64,000 bases of DNA from Rhizobium leguminosarum bv. trifolii WSM1325 (lineage in GTDB: Bacteria; Pseudomonadota; Alphaproteobacteria; Rhizobiales; Rhizobiaceae). Location: NCBI GenBank assembly GCA_000023185.1, contig CP001625.1, forward strand, positions 124,001 through 188,000, written 5' to 3'. Positions 27,109-35,063 of the stretch are shown here, piece after piece (position 1 is the first letter of the stretch; every line of letters starts with the position of its first letter). The position numbers were made by a program, and so were the translations under genes. Under the pieces are notes generated by a model. It saw only the letters and a list, made by a program, of their open reading frames with translations. It did not search any database and had not been told where the DNA came from.

Positions 27109-27516
27109 ATGATGACGGTCCAACCACTCTTGCAGGCGTCCGCTATGAAATCGCTTAGTCCGGTCGCTGGCAAGACGATCGTCATCATTGGTGAACCCGG
27201 CTTTCTCTCAGACAGCGTCAAGAAGGCATGGGCCGCGCGTCAAGCCGTGGTCGTCACCAGCAGCGTCGATATGTTCGCGATGCATGGTCCAAAGGAAACC
27301 TTTGCATGTGACGCGGCGATCATCGACGTCACGATCCCGGACGAGGCGATGCTCGCAATGAATGAATGGCTGGAGATCCGGCGCATACCCTTCGTCTTCG
27401 CTCAAGGGCATCCGGCCGAAGCGCTCTCAGCCGGCTTCGTCCTCAGCGATCGTGCCGCCGACATCAACGCCATCGTAGAGGCATTGTTCGGATTTGGTGC
27501 CGGCTATTATCATTAG
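27109..27516 (+). CDS. Degenerate receiver-domain protein
   Basis: Stand-alone receiver-like protein of 135 residues (or 123 from an internal ATG at 27145). The fold is recognisable from TIVIIGEPGFLSDSVKKAW, the Asp in CDAAIIDVTIPDEAM and IPFVFAQGHP, but the acidic pair after the first strand is reduced to one Glu and the usual C-terminal Lys-Pro is replaced by LSDRAAD. Phosphorylation-driven switching is therefore doubtful. A stress-type promoter lies upstream. Compare the intact receiver at 29277. Confidence 0.7.
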   Translation: MMTVQPLLQASAMKSLSPVAGKTIVIIGEPGFLSDSVKKAWAARQAVVVTSSVDMFAMHGPKETFACDAAIIDVTIPDEAMLAMNEWLEIRRIPFVFAQGHPAEALSAGFVLSDRAADINAIVEALFGFGAGYYH

Positions 27517-27578
27517 ATCCGTGCGTTTACGCACCAAGCGTTGCGCTAGGCGTTTGCGGACCTCATGATGGGGGCCGC

Positions 27579-27839
27579 ATGATCCGAAGCCTTTATGTCG
27601 GGAACGGCGCTATGCTCGATTCTCAGTCTGCTCATTTGAAGGCCCTCGATTCAGATGACCTCAGTCATCTGCGGGCCATTTTGAATACCATCTGTTGCGA
27701 GACGGGCAAGCCTCTGCGAGCGCCTGAAACGCAGGAGATCGCGGCATTGCTGATCAGCCTCTACCGACATGGAGTGGCAGACCAGGACAAATTGCTTTCG
27801 GTGGGTCGCCTGGCATCGGCCCGCAAGCGCCGCCTCTGA
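27579..27839 (+). CDS. Small hypothetical protein, paralogue of 26592-26891
   Basis: Protein of 86 residues related in pattern to the gene at 26592 (SDDLSHLRAILNTICCETGK, IAALLISLYRHGVADQDKLL). ATG at 27579 follows GGGGGCC; a second ATG at 27612 is possible. It lies 62 bp downstream of the receiver-like gene and may be co-transcribed from the stress-type promoter at 26999. Function unknown. Confidence 0.6.
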   Translation: MIRSLYVGNGAMLDSQSAHLKALDSDDLSHLRAILNTICCETGKPLRAPETQEIAALLISLYRHGVADQDKLLSVGRLASARKRRL

Positions 27840-27872
27840 CCGCGGCACGACCAGGTTTGATCAAAAGTTCGC

Positions 27873-28592
27873 TCAACGCGCGAGAGGGCTGCCGATCAGT
27901 CGCCGATATTCCTCCTCCGCCGCACCGTAGCAGCCATGCGCCTCTTCGATCAATCCGCGCCTGTTGAGAATGACGATTTGCCTTCGGGTGGACCGGATCA
28001 GACCTTTGCCCTCCAGCAGATGCAACGCGACCGTCACTCCGGCGCGGCGGACCCCCAGCATCACGGCGAGAAATTCGTGGGTCAGGGATATCATCATGCC
28101 GTCCGTTCGGTCATGGACCATCAGCAACCAACGTGCGAGCCGCTCCTCTAGCTTGGCGTGACCATTGGCTAGCACCGTCGAAGTCGTTTGCGCGAGCAGC
28201 GCCTGGACATACGCGAGAAGCAGGCCGCGCAAGGTCCGGCTTTCTTCCATGGCCGCGGAAAGGATCGGGGCTGGTAATTTGAAGCCGTGGCCTGAGACCT
28301 GCATGAACGTCCGATTGGCGGACTGGTCTCCGCCGAGCATCACGGCGGCACCTGTCATTCCCTCCCGGCCGACGATGCCAACCTCGATATCGCGCCCACC
28401 CGGAAATCTCGCCACGATCGAAGCAAGTCCAGATTCGAGGATATAGATGTCGCCGACCAGCGTATCCTCCATCTCAAGGATTAAGGGGACATCAAGAGTT
28501 ATTGGCTCCATATGAGGCACGATCAGATCGCGCTCTTGTGGGCCCATGGCCCGCAACAGCTCATTTCTAAAATTCAATTGCTCGTCATCCAT
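27873..28592 (-). CDS. Crp/Fnr-family transcriptional regulator (copy 1)
   Basis: Regulator of 239 residues: cyclic-nucleotide-binding-type beta domain (DIYILESGLASIVARFPGGR, VGREGMTGAAVMLGGDQSAN), dimer helix (YVQALLAQTTSTVLANGHAK) and a winged helix (SLTHEFLAVMLGVRRAGVTV). The cysteines that hold an iron-sulfur cluster in Fnr are absent, so it is not a classical oxygen sensor. A paralogue of identical length and very similar C-terminus is at 54993. The ATG at 28592 was chosen since upstream codons do not match the family. Effector and targets unknown. Confidence 0.88.
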   Translation of the reverse strand: MDDEQLNFRNELLRAMGPQERDLIVPHMEPITLDVPLILEMEDTLVGDIYILESGLASIVARFPGGRDIEVGIVGREGMTGAAVMLGGDQSANRTFMQVSGHGFKLPAPILSAAMEESRTLRGLLLAYVQALLAQTTSTVLANGHAKLEERLARWLLMVHDRTDGMMISLTHEFLAVMLGVRRAGVTVALHLLEGKGLIRSTRRQIVILNRRGLIEEAHGCYGAAEEEYRRLIGSPLAR

Positions 28593-29276
28593 GGTTTCGT
28601 CCACATGTGGCAGTCCTTCGCCCGTTGCTGCGGCGAACCTAACCATCTCGAATCGTTGAGCAATGCACTGTGCCATAGCGTACAGACGGTCCGGTGTTCG
28701 CGCGTCCCTGTCCCCTATGAACAAAGAGGCCCGATGGTATCGATCGCCGAAACCGCTCGAATGACGGCCAGCCGGCTCTTCCTCGGCCGGCAGTTCCTTC
28801 GCGTGGAAGTGGCTGGGCGACGCGGGCCGCTATTTGCAGACGGAGATCGCGAGCCTGAGCAGCCAGTCACAGTCTCAGCGTGGAGCGCGCCGAGATGGCA
28901 CCACCCTCGACAATCTGGCAATTCTCGTTCGTCAGGCGACGCATGAACCGACCGGACCCAGAATGTCGATCCCCGGGTCAATCCTCAACCGGCCGACCTC
29001 CTCGTCAAAGCGATTGTTCCGGACTATGCAGGACGAAACAGACGGCCGACCGGTCGGACTTGCCGTCCACAAGACGAGGCCGTAGATCGTCGGCGACACG
29101 ATCTGGCGCGTCAGCGGCGCGCCTTGGCTCCATTTGAAAACTTGCGTGGTCCCGTCTCTCTTGCCAGTATTCCTCGCGAGAAACATGCGAGGTAGGATAA
29201 CTGTGCGATAGCGCACGAAACCTGTATTTTGACCCGAAAGGTCTATTGTGTAATCCAGTATTTTAGGAGTTTGGCC
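28593..29276. other. Region without a convincing gene
   Basis: About 680 bp between the Crp/Fnr gene and the receiver gene. Frames on the minus strand have some natural-looking stretches but no start signal or recognised family. Confidence 0.4.
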
Positions 29277-29696
29277 ATGAGCGTTGCAGGAACGACGTCC
29301 ATCCTTCTGATGGAGGATGAGATTATCATCGCGATGGACGTGGAAGACATCCTTCATGGCGCCGGCTTCGATCGGATAGAGACAGTGTCGTCTTGTCGAG
29401 CAGCCGAAGAATGGCTGACAGCGAACGATCCCGATCTCGTGGTGATGGACATCGAATTGACAGATGGCGTCGCTGGAGCGATTGCGAGATCTTTGCGCGG
29501 CCGCCATATACCATTCATTGTTTACACCGGTGCTCAGCGGAAGGTGCACCCGGATGCTTTGTCATTTTCCGAGGGCGTGTGGTTGGAAAAACCATGCGAG
29601 CCCTCCATATTGCTGACGGAAGTGATGCGCTGCATAGGTCAGGGGCCGACGTCGATCGTGGTCGATGGCCGCGGGGAAAGCAAAAAGACGCGATAA
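29277..29696 (+). CDS. Single-domain response regulator
   Basis: Stand-alone receiver of 139 residues with all functional residues visible: acidic cluster in LLMEDEIIIAMDVEDIL, phospho-acceptor in DLVVMDIEL, Thr in FIVYTGAQ and Lys in WLEKPCEPS. AGGAG lies before the ATG at 29277. Single-domain receivers of this type are typical partners of HWE kinases, two of which lie 8 kb upstream, but pairing is not proven. No stress-type promoter was seen before it. Confidence 0.88.
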   Translation: MSVAGTTSILLMEDEIIIAMDVEDILHGAGFDRIETVSSCRAAEEWLTANDPDLVVMDIELTDGVAGAIARSLRGRHIPFIVYTGAQRKVHPDALSFSEGVWLEKPCEPSILLTEVMRCIGQGPTSIVVDGRGESKKTR

Positions 29697-29708
29697 GGCC
29701 AGCTGGCG

Positions 29709-29733
29709 GGAACATTGCCGCTGTTCTTTGGTT
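29709..29733 (+). promoter_or_regulatory. EcfG/RpoE2-type promoter with palindrome at -10
   Basis: GGAAC at 29709-29713, GGTT at 29730-29733. The -10 lies inside a perfect 13 bp palindrome (GGTTTGGCAAACC, 29730-29742), which could be an extra regulatory site. Confidence 0.65.
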
Positions 29734-29755
29734 TGGCAAACCAAGGGAGAGGCAG

Positions 29756-29908
29756 ATGAACCAGCAATCGGACGGTCGGGCTTCCTTCATCTACATCGGC
29801 GCCATCACGTTAGTTGGGCTTTTGATCGTTTTCGGCTCGATGGTCTCATTTAACGCAAGCGGCGGAAATGACGAGCCTGCAAAAATCTCGACGAAAGCGA
29901 AGCCCTGA
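29756..29908 (+). CDS. Tiny membrane protein (50 aa)
   Basis: Protein of 50 residues with one membrane helix (FIYIGAITLVGLLIVFGSMV) and a short polar tail. GGGAGA precedes the ATG at 29756, and a stress-type promoter lies at 29709. The stop shares one base with the start of a second tiny membrane protein. No family name. Confidence 0.65.
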   Translation: MNQQSDGRASFIYIGAITLVGLLIVFGSMVSFNASGGNDEPAKISTKAKP

Positions 29909-30078
29909 TGGACGCGCCCGAGCACGATCCTATCCAGGTGACCCGGCCCAGCACTGAACAGCAGCGAAACAGCCTGAAAGGCGGGCGGATTGCCGTCACC
30001 TTGATCGCGACCGTGGCCGTCGTCGCCTTCCTGCTTTATGTCACGATCCTCGTCTATGGCTTGGCGCATAGGATGTGA
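29908..30078 (+). CDS. Tiny membrane protein (56 aa), coupled to preceding gene
   Basis: Protein of 56 residues: a hydrophilic N-terminus (MDAPEHDPIQVTRPSTEQQR) and one C-terminal membrane helix (IAVTLIATVAVVAFLLYVTI). TGATG overlap with the previous gene implies coupled translation, so the two products are made together and may form a pair. Unrecognised. Confidence 0.6.
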   Translation: MDAPEHDPIQVTRPSTEQQRNSLKGGRIAVTLIATVAVVAFLLYVTILVYGLAHRM

Positions 30079-30145
30079 ACGCGCTCGGGCATACTTGCCT
30101 GCCACATCGCTTCGCTGCCGCGCAGCTCTTCCGGGGCGTGGCTTT

Positions 30146-30170
30146 GGAACCTTTCCCAATGACGCAGGTT
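30146..30170 (+). promoter_or_regulatory. EcfG/RpoE2-type promoter for TPP enzyme
   Basis: GGAAC at 30146-30150, 16 bp, GGTT at 30167-30170; 31 bp before the start of the TPP-dependent enzyme. Confidence 0.7.
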
Positions 30171-30201
30171 TGCGGTCTTTGACAAGCAGAGGACGATTTC
30201 G

Positions 30202-32004
30202 ATGCCCAATGCCGCTGACATATTGATAGACACACTGATTGAATGGGACGTGAAGGTCATCTTCGGCCTTCCTGGAGACGGTATTAACGGGGTCATGGAG
30301 GCGTTGCGCAAGCGCCAGGACCAGATCCGCTTCATCCAGGTCCGGCATGAGGAATCGGCCGCTTTCATGGCGAGTGCCTACGCTAAATTCACCGGAAATC
30401 TCGGCGTTTGCCTTGCAACGTCCGGACCAGGCGGCACGAATCTGCTGACGGGACTTTATGATGCCAAGCTCGATCAGATGCCGGTGCTTGCCATCACCGG
30501 GACGCAGTATCATGACCTGATCGAAACCTTTACCCAGCAGGACGTCGACTTGACCCGCGTGTTCGACAATGTCGCGCTCTACAATGCGCATGTCAGTGAC
30601 GCGTCGCACATGGAGAACGTCGCCAGCCTCGCCTGCCGCTCGGCGCTCTCGCGCCGGGGCGTCGCACATCTCTCCATCGCCAACGACGTCCAGGAGATGG
30701 ACGGGAAATCGCGATCGAAACGGAACCGCCCGAAACACGTACCGAACCGCTATTTCCACGGCCGCCAAGTGCCAGAGGAGATCGAGCTCGATCGTGCGGC
30801 CCGGATACTGAACGATGCCCGCAAGGTCGCCATCCTCGCCGGCCGGGGTGTTGTCGGCGCGGCGGAGGAATTGCGCGAGATCGCCGACCTGCTCGCCGCG
30901 CCGGTGGCCAAAGCCCTGCTCGGCAAGACGGCTCTCGCCGACGACGATCCCTTGACGACCGGCGGGATTGGAATTCTCGGCACCGCTCCCTCGCAGGAGA
31001 TCATGGAACAGTGCGACGCGGTGCTGATTGTCGGTTCCTCCTTTCCCTACATCGAATATTACCCGCGGCCCGAAGCCGCTCGCGGCGTGCAGATCGACAG
31101 CGATCCTCAGCGAATTGGCCTACGATTTCCCGTCGATGCCGGTCTGGTGGGGGACGCGCGGGAAACGCTACGGCTCCTTAGGCCTAGGCTGACCAGGAAA
31201 ACAGATCGGTCGTTCCTGGAAAAGGCGCAAACGGCGATGTCCGAATGGCGCCGAAAGATGGAGACGATGGAGACGGAGCGGAGCGCTCCGTTAAAGCCAC
31301 AGGCGGTGGTTCGAGCTTTCGGCAGGCGCATCGCGGCCGATGGCGTGCTGGTGGCCGATTCCGGCCAGAACACCGAGCTGGCGGCGCGCCACATCGACCT
31401 CCGCACGACAAACCAGTTCGCAGTCTCCGGCGCGCTCGCCTCGATGGCTTCCGGCCTGCCTTATGCGATAGCGGCGGGCGCCGCCGATCCGAAGCGGCCA
31501 ATCTACGCGGTCATTGGCGATGGCGGATTCGGCATGCAGCTCGGCGAGTTCTCGACCGCCGTTCGCATGGCTCTCCCGCTGAAATTGCTGGTGATCTGCA
31601 ACGGCATGCTCAACCAGATCGCCTGGGAGCAGATGATGTTCCTTGGCAACCCGCAATTTGCCTGCGAACTGGCGCCCATCGACTTCGCCAAGGCGGCGGA
31701 GGCAATGGGAGGCCGCGGCTTCACAATTCGGCGTTTCGATCAGATAGAGCCGACTTTGACGGAGGCTTTCTCCGTCGCCGGTCCGGTGGTCATTCAAGCG
31801 ATGGTTGACCAATACGAGCCGATGATGCCTCCGAAGATGCCCAAAGACTATGCCAAGAGCTTTCGCCAGGCTCTTCCGGAGACGCCGGGTCATCGGGCGA
31901 TCGAGGCGAATGTGTCGCGCTCGCCGCTTCGCGAGATGATGGACGCCGGAGAGCAGGAAAAGGAACTGTCCGAAAACACGACCGATTTGCCGGGCATACC
32001 TTGA
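30202..32004 (+). CDS. Thiamine-pyrophosphate enzyme, pyruvate oxidase / acetolactate synthase-like
   Basis: Cytoplasmic TPP-dependent enzyme of 600 residues in the family of pyruvate oxidases, acetolactate synthases and YdaP-type proteins. The three domains can be followed: PYR domain with the catalytic Glu at 50-51 (VRHEESAAFMASAY), a central FAD/structural domain (AILAGRGVVGAAEELREIAD), and the PP domain with the TPP/Mg motif beginning GDGGFGMQLGEFSTAV and ending in a conserved Asn region (LVICNGMLNQIAWEQ). No regulatory subunit gene follows, which argues against anabolic acetolactate synthase. AGAGGA precedes the ATG. The stress-type promoter suggests a stationary-phase or stress role in pyruvate or 2-oxoacid metabolism. 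Confidence 0.88.
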   Translation: MPNAADILIDTLIEWDVKVIFGLPGDGINGVMEALRKRQDQIRFIQVRHEESAAFMASAYAKFTGNLGVCLATSGPGGTNLLTGLYDAKLDQMPVLAITGTQYHDLIETFTQQDVDLTRVFDNVALYNAHVSDASHMENVASLACRSALSRRGVAHLSIANDVQEMDGKSRSKRNRPKHVPNRYFHGRQVPEEIELDRAARILNDARKVAILAGRGVVGAAEELREIADLLAAPVAKALLGKTALADDDPLTTGGIGILGTAPSQEIMEQCDAVLIVGSSFPYIEYYPRPEAARGVQIDSDPQRIGLRFPVDAGLVGDARETLRLLRPRLTRKTDRSFLEKAQTAMSEWRRKMETMETERSAPLKPQAVVRAFGRRIAADGVLVADSGQNTELAARHIDLRTTNQFAVSGALASMASGLPYAIAAGAADPKRPIYAVIGDGGFGMQLGEFSTAVRMALPLKLLVICNGMLNQIAWEQMMFLGNPQFACELAPIDFAKAAEAMGGRGFTIRRFDQIEPTLTEAFSVAGPVVIQAMVDQYEPMMPPKMPKDYAKSFRQALPETPGHRAIEANVSRSPLREMMDAGEQEKELSENTTDLPGIP

Positions 32005-32144
32005 GCCGTCGAAGGAGGGGCGCCGACCCGCGCTTGACTGAGTGGAAAGAGTATTATGAACAGCTTGTCTACAGCCGGTGGCGACTTTCGCGCCGCAGCC
32101 CATCGCCTGCGCCAGACCTTGTCGTCCGCGCGCCGGTAGGCCCG

Positions 32145-32380
32145 ATGGCCGGTGTTGTCATCTGCATCCTGATCGTGGTTTTTCTGTTCCGCCATGTGAC
32201 CGAGGCTGATCCGCGCCTCGATGCGGAAAATGCTGCATTGACGGCAGGCGACGCGACGAAGGGGAAACTGGTTTTTCTTGCCGCCGACTGCGCCTCCTGT
32301 CACGCCGCCCGGCTCAGCCGGACCGATTGAAATTGGGCGGTGGTCTCGCTCTCGCTTCGCCGTTCGGCAGGTTCAGGCCA
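32145..32380 (+). pseudogene. 5' fragment of a membrane-anchored cytochrome c, frameshifted and truncated
   Basis: The first frame gives a membrane anchor (AGVVICILIVVFLFRH) and a c-type haem motif in KLVFLAADCASCHAA, then stops at 32330. One frame over, translation continues PAQPDRLKLGGGLALASPFG, exactly the sequence that follows CASCH in the dehydrogenase-type cytochrome c family. After SPFGRF the similarity ends abruptly near 32380. So one base is missing and the rest of the gene is lost. It lies next to a truncated oxidoreductase gene on the other strand. Confidence 0.65.
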
Positions 32381-32399
32381 GCAGGGCGGCAACAAGCAT

Positions 32400-32764
32400 G
32401 CTCGAGCCGCATCGGATGGGTGAGGCGTCCCTGTTCCTCCAGGTCGTGGTCGCGCCAGTCTTCGAGTTCGGTCAGGGTATGTGCTTCAAAGAAAGACCGC
32501 TCGGCGCGTTGGTTCGTCGTCTCGCAGGCCGTCGCCTTGGCGCCATTTTCACGGAATTCCAGTGGATGCGTCTTGGCGGGTTTGGCCCAGGCGCAACTGA
32601 CGCACATATATCCGGCCGGCTTGTTTTGATGCGCCAAGAGCCCCGGGCTGGAGACCGGGATATGTTCTCGGAGAAGACTTTCTCCCACCGATCTCGCCGA
32701 GCCCCATCCACCCGCCGGCGCTGTGGAAACCGATTCTCGGCGTTTTTCTGGGTTTTGCCGTCAT
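32400..32764 (-). pseudogene. 5' fragment of an FdhF/YdeP-family molybdopterin oxidoreductase
   Basis: Minus-strand sequence encodes about the first 120 residues of a YdeP-type oxidoreductase: TAKPRKTPRIGFHSAGGW in one frame, then, after a frameshift, GSARSVGESLLREHIPVSSP, HQNKPAGYMCVSCAWAKPAK, EFRENGAKATACETTNQRAE and HDLEEQGRLTHPM. The C-S-C-A-W cluster is the family landmark. Similarity ends at about 32405, where the truncated cytochrome c gene begins on the other strand; about 600 further residues are missing. A deletion joining two partial genes is the simplest explanation. Confidence 0.7.
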
Positions 32765-33027
32765 GGTCTGGAATGTCTTGAAGTTTACCTTGCATTTACC
32801 GACGCCGTGTCGCGTCGGCTGACGTCGGCGCATCCGTCCCTGACACCGAGTGGTCGGATCAGCGGCTGGTATCTGCCGTGATACGCTTCGCCCTCCGGTA
32901 CCGTCACGCGGTTCTGCTGCCAAACTCCGGAAAGGATGTTCCGCGCGGAATCGACGCGGTTCCAAGCCCGCCGAAATTCTTTCCGACTAAACCGTCGTGA
33001 AGCGGGCGACACCTCGGCGATGGCGGT

Positions 33028-33582
33028 TTACGCCGGCGGCTCTCTGGTCCCCCGCCGCTGCATCTTCTCTTCGATTTCGTCCAGCACTTCTTCCGGCCTC
33101 ACGTGCTCTTTCAGTTCCTCAAGCTCCTCGCTCGTCTCGATTTCGACGCCGAGCTTCTCGGCGATGGCCGAGACCAGGGTCAGCAACTCAGTCGCCTCAT
33201 GCTCCGCCAGAAGGCAAATCTGCAAATTGAGATCGGCGCGCTTGTCGTCGGCTTCCGCCATCCGGTTTTGACTGATCAGCACGAATGTCGAGATGAAAAT
33301 GGCTTCGACGGATGCGACCATCGCCAAAATGACCAAAGAGGGGTCGAAGGCCGGCACGAGCGGAACAAGGCCGATATTGACGACGATCCAGAGCGTGACG
33401 ACCAGCAGGTGCAGGTAGACGAACATCAAGGATCCGGCGAAACGGGTAATGGCATCGGCCGCCCGCTCCTGCCGGCTCGATTGCCGCGCTTCCTGCTCCC
33501 GCCGTTTCAGCAGAGCCTCGATGTTGCGGTCGAGACGTCTCGATATCGTGGTCTGCTGCTGCTCGGATTTCGGCATCGACAT
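33028..33582 (-). CDS. DUF1003 membrane protein
   Basis: Integral membrane protein of 184 residues. DUF1003 is recognisable from ADAITRFAGSLMFVYLHLLV, TLWIVVNIGLVPLVPAFDPS and ILAMVASVEAIFISTFVLIS, giving two or three membrane segments between a basic N-terminus and a long acidic C-terminal helix (ETSEELEELKEHVRPEEVLD). Function is unknown; members are often stress-linked. GGAAAGC precedes the ATG at 33582. A GGAAC-N16-GGTT promoter lies 29 bp upstream. Confidence 0.88.
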   Translation of the reverse strand: MSMPKSEQQQTTISRRLDRNIEALLKRREQEARQSSRQERAADAITRFAGSLMFVYLHLLVVTLWIVVNIGLVPLVPAFDPSLVILAMVASVEAIFISTFVLISQNRMAEADDKRADLNLQICLLAEHEATELLTLVSAIAEKLGVEIETSEELEELKEHVRPEEVLDEIEEKMQRRGTREPPA

Positions 33583-33610
33583 TGCATGCTTTCCATGTTG
33601 AGCAAGTCCA

Positions 33611-33635
33611 AACCCCCGCGAAGGCGGAGAGTTCC
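33611..33635 (-). promoter_or_regulatory. EcfG/RpoE2-type promoter for DUF1003 gene
   Basis: Minus strand GGAAC (33631-33635), 16 bp, GGTT (33611-33614). Confidence 0.7.
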
Positions 33636-33658
33636 GCGTGTGACCAGCGCCTCTCACG

Positions 33659-33922
33659 TCATCGACGAACAGGCGATCCCCGAGCGTGGCTCCCGTCGCT
33701 TTCGCGGGCCTTCCGAGACGATCGGATCAGTTCGATCGCGCGCTTGCCGATGCCGGGAAGCGCCAGCAGTTCATCGTCGGTCATTGAAGACAATTTACTG
33801 ACGCGCTTGATGCCGCTGGAAAGAAGCGCCTTGACGATCCAGACAGGAATTTTGCTGCGGACGAGCATATCGCTCGAGGCTGCCCGCGGCTTCGACGTCT
33901 TCCGTGCTGGTCGAGAGGCCAT
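33659..33922 (-). CDS. Small helix-hairpin-helix protein
   Basis: Protein of 87 residues. The middle and C-terminal part (VSKLSSMTDDELLALPGIGK followed by RAIELIR) is a helix-hairpin-helix of the type found in DNA-binding proteins and in the C-terminal domain of RNA polymerase alpha. The N-terminal 20 residues are basic. GGGATAGAC lies before the ATG at 33922. A stress-type promoter is at 33954. A DNA-binding role, perhaps nucleoid or repair related, is an inference. Confidence 0.7.
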   Translation of the reverse strand: MASRPARKTSKPRAASSDMLVRSKIPVWIVKALLSSGIKRVSKLSSMTDDELLALPGIGKRAIELIRSSRKARESDGSHARGSPVRR

Positions 33923-33953
33923 GTCTATCCCGCAGATGATTTGCGACCGCCAA

Positions 33954-33978
33954 AACCGACAAAGGGCGCGGCGGTTCC
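33954..33978 (-). promoter_or_regulatory. EcfG/RpoE2-type promoter for HhH protein gene
   Basis: Minus strand GGAAC (33974-33978), 16 bp, GGTT (33954-33957); 32 bp before the start codon. Confidence 0.7.
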
Positions 33979-34034
33979 AGCCGATTCACCGCTGACTGCA
34001 AACAATTTCATCCAGCCGGGCCGAGGCCGCTGCT

Positions 34035-35063
34035 TCATGCGTGCCGATAGATGTCATCGATGATGTCGGCAACTTCGACAAGTCGTTCGCAGGACGGATC
34101 ATAAGCCTCACCACTAGCGAGCCGGACCGCCCAGTCGGCCGCCGCCCGGCCGCCCCAGTCGTCCGGAGGCAGGGCAAGATCTTCGGCGGACGTGCCGCGG
34201 AAGCGATAGGCCGCAAGGTCATAGAACGACCCGTCGACGTTCCTGAAGGATGCACCCCCGGATGTTCCGAAGAAGTCGGCGCCGATGACCGCGTCGCATC
34301 CTGCCTGCAGCCGCCAGGAGCAGGCAAGGCGGATAACCGCCCCACTTGCCAACGTCAGGGTGGCGATGGCGAAATCCTCGACATCCCCCGCTGCGCTGAT
34401 CGGCTGGCCGCCTTTCATCAGCGTACTCGTGACGTCAACCACCTGGGGAAAGTCGAGGCACCAGAGCGCCATGTCGATGAGGTGGACGCCGAGGTCGATG
34501 ACGCATCCTCCGCCCGATAGCGACTTGTCGTAGAACCAGGACTTGTCGGGGCCATAGGCATTGTGGAAGACCAGATCGGCGGCGAAGACGGTGCCGAGTT
34601 CGCCATTTCTGATCAGATCGCGGATGCGCTGCATGCCTTGCGTATGACGATAGGAGAGATCGACGCCCAACAGCCTGTCGGCTGATCTGGCGGCGGCCAC
34701 GACGGCTGCCGCTTCCGCGCCGGATCGGCCGAGTGGTTTCTGGCAAAACACTGCGACCCCGGCCCGCAGCGCTCGGATCGACTGCTCGGCGTGCAGCGCG
34801 CTCGGCGTGGCGATGACGACGCCGTCGAGGTCGCGTGACAGCAGCGCATCGAGACCGCCGACGATTTCCGCGTCCGGCGCAAGACGCAGGGCTTCATTCA
34901 GCATGTCCTCCGAGGGATCGGCGACGGCAGCGGCCTCGGCCATTTGCGTGCGGAGGATCGCCTCCATTCGGCTTCTGCCGATCCAGCCGACACCGAGAAA
35001 ACCGAGCCTGACGGACTTGACCCGCGTCCGCGGGGAGCGCTCTATCATCCCATTCATCAGCAT
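34035..35063 (-). CDS. Gfo/Idh/MocA-family oxidoreductase
   Basis: NAD(P)-dependent sugar oxidoreductase of 342 residues. The Rossmann motif GFLGVGWIGRSR is near residue 21; the catalytic-type Lys lies in VAVFCQKPLGRSGAEA; GGGCVIDLGVHLIDMALWCL is the usual family signature of the C-terminal alpha/beta domain. The start at 35063 overlaps the stop of the upstream dehydrogenase. With that gene it forms the two-gene minus-strand half of the glycan cluster, and probably oxidises, reduces or epimerises a sugar or cyclitol. Exact substrate unknown. Confidence 0.85.
   Translation of the reverse strand: MLMNGMIERSPRTRVKSVRLGFLGVGWIGRSRMEAILRTQMAEAAAVADPSEDMLNEALRLAPDAEIVGGLDALLSRDLDGVVIATPSALHAEQSIRALRAGVAVFCQKPLGRSGAEAAAVVAAARSADRLLGVDLSYRHTQGMQRIRDLIRNGELGTVFAADLVFHNAYGPDKSWFYDKSLSGGGCVIDLGVHLIDMALWCLDFPQVVDVTSTLMKGGQPISAAGDVEDFAIATLTLASGAVIRLACSWRLQAGCDAVIGADFFGTSGGASFRNVDGSFYDLAAYRFRGTSAEDLALPPDDWGGRAAADWAVRLASGEAYDPSCERLVEVADIIDDIYRHA

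Noticed and set aside
28932..29200. Minus-strand frame with natural-looking C-terminus between Crp/Fnr and receiver genes
   Set aside because: No start signal, no recognised family, and a competing frame of similar quality.
32001..32330. Intact 109-residue cytochrome-like gene
   Set aside because: The haem motif is followed by a stop, while the conserved continuation lies in another frame; treated as a broken gene.
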